A stretch of DNA of 7,490 bases. Source: Granulosicoccaceae bacterium (lineage in GTDB: Bacteria > Pseudomonadota > Gammaproteobacteria > Granulosicoccales > Granulosicoccaceae). Below the pieces are notes generated by a model. That model had not been told where the DNA came from, ran no database searches, and saw only the letters and a list, made by a program, of their open reading frames with translations. Shown here piece after piece: positions 5,001-7,490 of this stretch. The translations under genes and the position numbers were made by a program. The first letter of the stretch is position 1, and the number at the start of each line of letters is the position of its first letter. The DNA is taken from assembly GCA_023301405.1 (NCBI GenBank), contig JALZUX010000033.1, positions 1 through 7,490 of the forward strand, given 5' to 3'.

Positions 5001-7192
5001 AAGAACGAGATCTTATCTTTATTGGTGGTGGGCATACCCATGCACTGGCGTTGCGCGCGTTTGCAATGAAACCTATTCCTGGCGTCAGAATTACGCTTGT
5101 TTCGGAGCAAACCTTAACGCCTTACTCGGGTATGTTGCCGGGTTTCGTAGCCGGTCACTATACGTTAGAGCAAACCCATGTTGATTTGAATCGGCTGTGC
5201 CAGTGGGCGGGTGTGCGCTGGATAAAAGGGTCGGTGACGACTATTGATCCTGATAATAAAACTATTGCAGTGTCGGTGAATCAGTCTGGCAGCAATGCTT
5301 CACTAAAGCTGGGTTATGACACTGTCAGTATTGATACTGGATCAACCCCGGACTTGTCGGTGCCGGGGGCGGCGCGTTATGCGGTCGGTGTAAAGCCGGT
5401 CAGTCGCTTTAGTGAAATGTGGAATAGTTTGCTCAATGAATCTGCCGTCATCGATGAGAAGCACTGGGGTGTGATTGGTGCAGGAGCGGGCGGAGTTGAG
5501 CTCGTGTTGGCGATGGCGCATCGATTAAGTGATAAAAGTAATCTGCGTTTTCATCTGGTGTGTTCAAGTGACCGGGTGTTGCCTGGTTACCCACTAAAAG
5601 TCGTTGAAAAAGTAGAGGCAGCACTGGCTGGTTTTAATGTGCAAATGCATAGTAATTTTCGGGTGGCGCAAGTCACACAAAATGGCCTTGAGTCTAAGCA
5701 AGGTGAGGTGTTGTCACTTGATAAAAGCATTTGGTGTACGGGTGCCAGTGCTGCAGCGTGGCCCGGGCACAGCGGTATCGCTGTTAGTGCCCGCGGGTTC
5801 ATAGAAGTAAATTCACTTCTGCAAAGCACCAGTCATGCAGACATATACGCGGTGGGTGACTGCTCCGATATGCTTGAAGACCCCAGGCCAAAGGCGGGTG
5901 TTTATGCCGTCAGGCAAGCGCCATTTCTGGTCGCTAATTTGCGTGCGGCGCTGACTGCTTCAACGGCAAAACCCGTCGCGTTACAAAATGACTTTTTGTC
6001 GCTGCTATCCCTTGGTGATAAAACGGCTGTAGGGTGTCGTGCTGGGCGTGTCTTTAGTGGTAAGTGGGTATGGCGACTAAAGCATTATATAGATGATAAA
6101 TTCATGCAGAAACTCAACGAGCCAGGCGAAAAAATGGCAATGAGTAGTGAGCCAGATAATTCGGTGGTGATGCATTGCTCTGGCTGTGGCAGTAAGTTGG
6201 GTCCGGAGTTGTTAGCGGGAAATTTGTCGCAACTGAGCACTTTTCCCCGCGACAATATTACTCCCGCATTAGGTAATGCGGAAGACGCCAGTTTGTGGCG
6301 ATTGCCTGCAGACCGTACTGCGGTGCAAAGTATCGACGGATTTCGAAGTTTTAGCGATGACCTTTGGCGGTTCGGCAGTATCTGTGTTAACCACTCCTTG
6401 AGTGATATCTATGCAATGGGGGCGCAGCCAGTGAGTGCGCAGGTTTGGATTAATCTGGCGTTTTCACATCCTAGGTTGCAAAAGCGAGATCACTTGTTGC
6501 TAATGTCTGGCATAGCGGAAGCGCTGGTGCAGCAAGAGGTGACTTTGGGCGGCGGTCACAGCACAGAAGGCTTGGAGAATCATGTTGCCATCGTCGCCAA
6601 TGGCGAGGTGGATCAGCATGCTGTATGGCGCAAGAACACTCCGCTGGCGGGTGATGTTCTTGTGCTGACTAAAGCCATTGGTAGTGGTGTGATATTGGCT
6701 GCTGATATGCAGGCGCGTGCGCCTGCCAGTTCCGTTGAAGCCGCCTTTGATATGATGTTGACTTCTAATCGGGACGTGGCATTAACGTTGAAGGAACTGC
6801 AGCCATCTGCCGTGACCGACGTCACTGGGTTCGGTTTACTTGGCCATTTACTGGAAATGATGTCCGCTGATGCTGGTGGTGATAAGTCGCAAACGTCGCT
6901 AGGTGCTGTGATCGACAGCAGAGCAGTGCCATTGCTTACAGGAGCACTTGATCTGGTTAGGCAGGGTTTCCAGTCGTCACTTTACCCTCAGTTACAGCCT
7001 TATACACTGAAATGTGAAATTGAAGAGTCAGTAGATAAAAATACGGTAGATTTGTTTCTTGATCCGCAAACCAGCGGAGGTTTGCTTGTATCGATAGGTA
7101 AAGAGCAGGCTGCATTTTTGGTCGAGCGACACGGTGCTGTAATTATAGGACAAGTAGTGGAGTCTCCGCTGGCTGTCGCTATCACCGGTTAG
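4997..7192 (+). CDS. selD: NADH-dehydrogenase-like FAD oxidoreductase fused to selenide, water dikinase
   Basis: This is a 731-residue two-domain protein. Residues 1-370 form an FAD/NAD(P) oxidoreductase of the type II NADH dehydrogenase / sulfide-quinone reductase kind. It has the FAD loop FIGGGHTHA (8-16), a second Rossmann motif VIGAGAGGVEL (159-169) and the FAD-contact motif IYAVGDCSD (283-291), with no CxxC or CxxxxC redox pair. Residues 390-731 are SelD, which makes selenophosphate from selenide and ATP. Its active-site loop is CSGCGSK (Cys397 and Lys400, equivalent to E. coli Cys17 and Lys20; Ser399 replaces the non-essential second Cys). Then come GNAEDAS (426-432), a Mg-ATP segment ending SLSDIYAMGAQP (467-478), GGGHSTEG (518-525), TDVTGFGLLGH (607-617) and DPQTSGGLL (689-697). 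Cys397 is encoded by TGT, so the protein is not itself a selenoprotein. ATG 4997 is the only start after the in-frame TGA at 4970-4972. The fusion is known in other bacteria; the oxidoreductase may supply or handle reduced selenium, which is inference. Confidence 0.97.
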   Translation: MKERDLIFIGGGHTHALALRAFAMKPIPGVRITLVSEQTLTPYSGMLPGFVAGHYTLEQTHVDLNRLCQWAGVRWIKGSVTTIDPDNKTIAVSVNQSGSNASLKLGYDTVSIDTGSTPDLSVPGAARYAVGVKPVSRFSEMWNSLLNESAVIDEKHWGVIGAGAGGVELVLAMAHRLSDKSNLRFHLVCSSDRVLPGYPLKVVEKVEAALAGFNVQMHSNFRVAQVTQNGLESKQGEVLSLDKSIWCTGASAAAWPGHSGIAVSARGFIEVNSLLQSTSHADIYAVGDCSDMLEDPRPKAGVYAVRQAPFLVANLRAALTASTAKPVALQNDFLSLLSLGDKTAVGCRAGRVFSGKWVWRLKHYIDDKFMQKLNEPGEKMAMSSEPDNSVVMHCSGCGSKLGPELLAGNLSQLSTFPRDNITPALGNAEDASLWRLPADRTAVQSIDGFRSFSDDLWRFGSICVNHSLSDIYAMGAQPVSAQVWINLAFSHPRLQKRDHLLLMSGIAEALVQQEVTLGGGHSTEGLENHVAIVANGEVDQHAVWRKNTPLAGDVLVLTKAIGSGVILAADMQARAPASSVEAAFDMMLTSNRDVALTLKELQPSAVTDVTGFGLLGHLLEMMSADAGGDKSQTSLGAVIDSRAVPLLTGALDLVRQGFQSSLYPQLQPYTLKCEIEESVDKNTVDLFLDPQTSGGLLVSIGKEQAAFLVERHGAVIIGQVVESPLAVAITG

Positions 7193-7241
7193 TGTTTCGC
7201 AGCTACCCCGTTCTGGCGGTCAAGGGGAAGGGCAGTTCGAT

Positions 7242-7320
7242 GGCTGTCTGAGAAGGGAGCGTAGCTAGGTGGGGAGTTTTGAATCAGGTAATCGATCAAC
7301 AGGGTGGATAGTTGTTCTTC
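7242..7320 (+). repeat. Diverged direct repeat, copy A
   Basis: This copy aligns over its whole length with 7360-7444. The best blocks are GGCTGTCTGAGAA against GCCTGTCCGGGAA (10 of 13), TTTTGAATCAG against TTTTGAGTCAG (10 of 11), and an identical ATAGTTGTTCTTC at the right end. In the right-hand part this copy is 44 nt (7277-7320) against 47 nt in copy B. Read on the minus strand, it gives the residues EEQLSTLLIDYLIQN, parallel to copy B. The origin is unknown: a dispersed intergenic repeat, or the decayed end of a mobile element or gene. Confidence 0.6.
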
Positions 7321-7359
7321 GCCCGCAGTAGGCCTTTATTCCTTGGCAGCCAGCTAGGA

Positions 7360-7444
7360 GCCTGTCCGGGAACTAGGGTCGTTGCGAGGGCGTGAGATTT
7401 TGAGTCAGATATTTCTGATCGATAGAGGCGAATAGTTGTTCTTC
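7360..7444 (+). repeat. Diverged direct repeat, copy B
   Basis: This is the partner of 7242-7320, offset by about 118-124 nt. It begins GCCTGTCCGGGAACTAGGG and ends ATAGTTGTTCTTC. Relative to copy A it has a small insertion (CTA) near 7373 and a net 3-nt gain around 7420. On the minus strand it reads EEQLFASIDQKYLTQN and is followed by TAG. The two copies are too diverged to be a recent duplication. Confidence 0.6.
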
Positions 7445-7489
7445 TTTAACGATATTGATCGTAATAGCTGGCCAAAAGACCGCGCCCGC
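7373..7489 (-). pseudogene. Possible C-terminal tail of a gene entering from the right edge
   Basis: On the minus strand a frame is open from the window edge to TAG at 7375-7373, giving 38 residues ending LTQNLTPSQRP. It covers repeat copy B, and the same reading continues in spirit in copy A (EEQL, ID, YL, QN and PS shared), separated by a TAA in copy A's frame. This could be the end of a transposase-like or unknown gene with a duplicated, decayed tail, or an accidental frame through a DNA repeat. There is no start, no recognisable domain and no family assignment. Confidence 0.15.
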
Positions 7490-7490
7490 A

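Larger units (their letters stand above)
7193..7490. other. Region after selD without a credible complete gene
   Basis: These 298 nt follow the selD stop. No plus-strand frame of useful length is present. CCCC (about 7206-7209) and GGGG (about 7224-7227) could form a short stem, but there is no T-run, so a selD terminator is not established. Most of the region is taken up by the two diverged repeat copies listed separately. mnmH, a common neighbour of selD, does not begin before the window ends. Confidence 0.5.

Noticed and set aside
6170..6195. SelD possibly inactive because the second active-site Cys is Ser
   Set aside because: The essential Cys397 and Lys400 are present. The Cys replaced by Ser399 corresponds to E. 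coli Cys19, which is not the catalytic one.
4997..7192. SelD as a selenoprotein with Sec at the active site
   Set aside because: The active-site codon is TGT and there is no in-frame TGA in the coding region.
7206..7227. Intrinsic terminator after selD
   Set aside because: The stem is only about 4 bp of C/G with a long loop and no T-run follows.

Overview
The window looks like chromosomal DNA of a mid-GC gammaproteobacterium, probably marine. Rho is almost collinear with the E. coli protein (418 against 419 residues, same N-terminus and motifs). The other genes also fit that group, but I cannot fix the genus from the sequence. No phage genes, CRISPR array, rRNA or tRNA were seen.

Layout: 1-258 is the upstream leader of rho and holds no convincing gene. 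rho (259-1515, +) converges on purD (1600-2871, -), with a perfect 9-bp hairpin in the 84-nt gap. The 342-nt gap 2872-3213 is a divergent promoter region. It serves purD on the minus strand and, on the plus strand, a LACTB2-like metallo-beta-lactamase-fold hydrolase (3214-4107). A run of plus-strand genes follows: a doubtful Cys-containing small ORF (4156-4299), a compact rhomboid intramembrane serine protease (4320-4898), a 26-codon mini-ORF (4920-5000), and a 731-residue fusion of an NADH-dehydrogenase-like FAD oxidoreductase with selenophosphate synthetase SelD (4997-7192). The last 298 nt (7193-7490) hold no credible complete gene. They carry two diverged copies of an approximately 80-bp direct repeat.

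Functionally this is a patchwork of housekeeping genes (transcription termination, purine synthesis) beside a selenium-activation gene. SelD makes selenophosphate, the selenium donor for selenocysteine-tRNA or tRNA 2-selenouridine. Neither selA/selB/selC nor mnmH lies in the window, so how the selenophosphate is used cannot be decided here.

The points most worth a second look are the redox-SelD fusion, the mini-ORF whose stop codon overlaps the selD start as ATGA, the terminal repeat pair with its codon-like spacing, and the rhomboid active-site variant GASL. None of these amounts to a clearly new system. The fusion architecture is already known from other bacteria.
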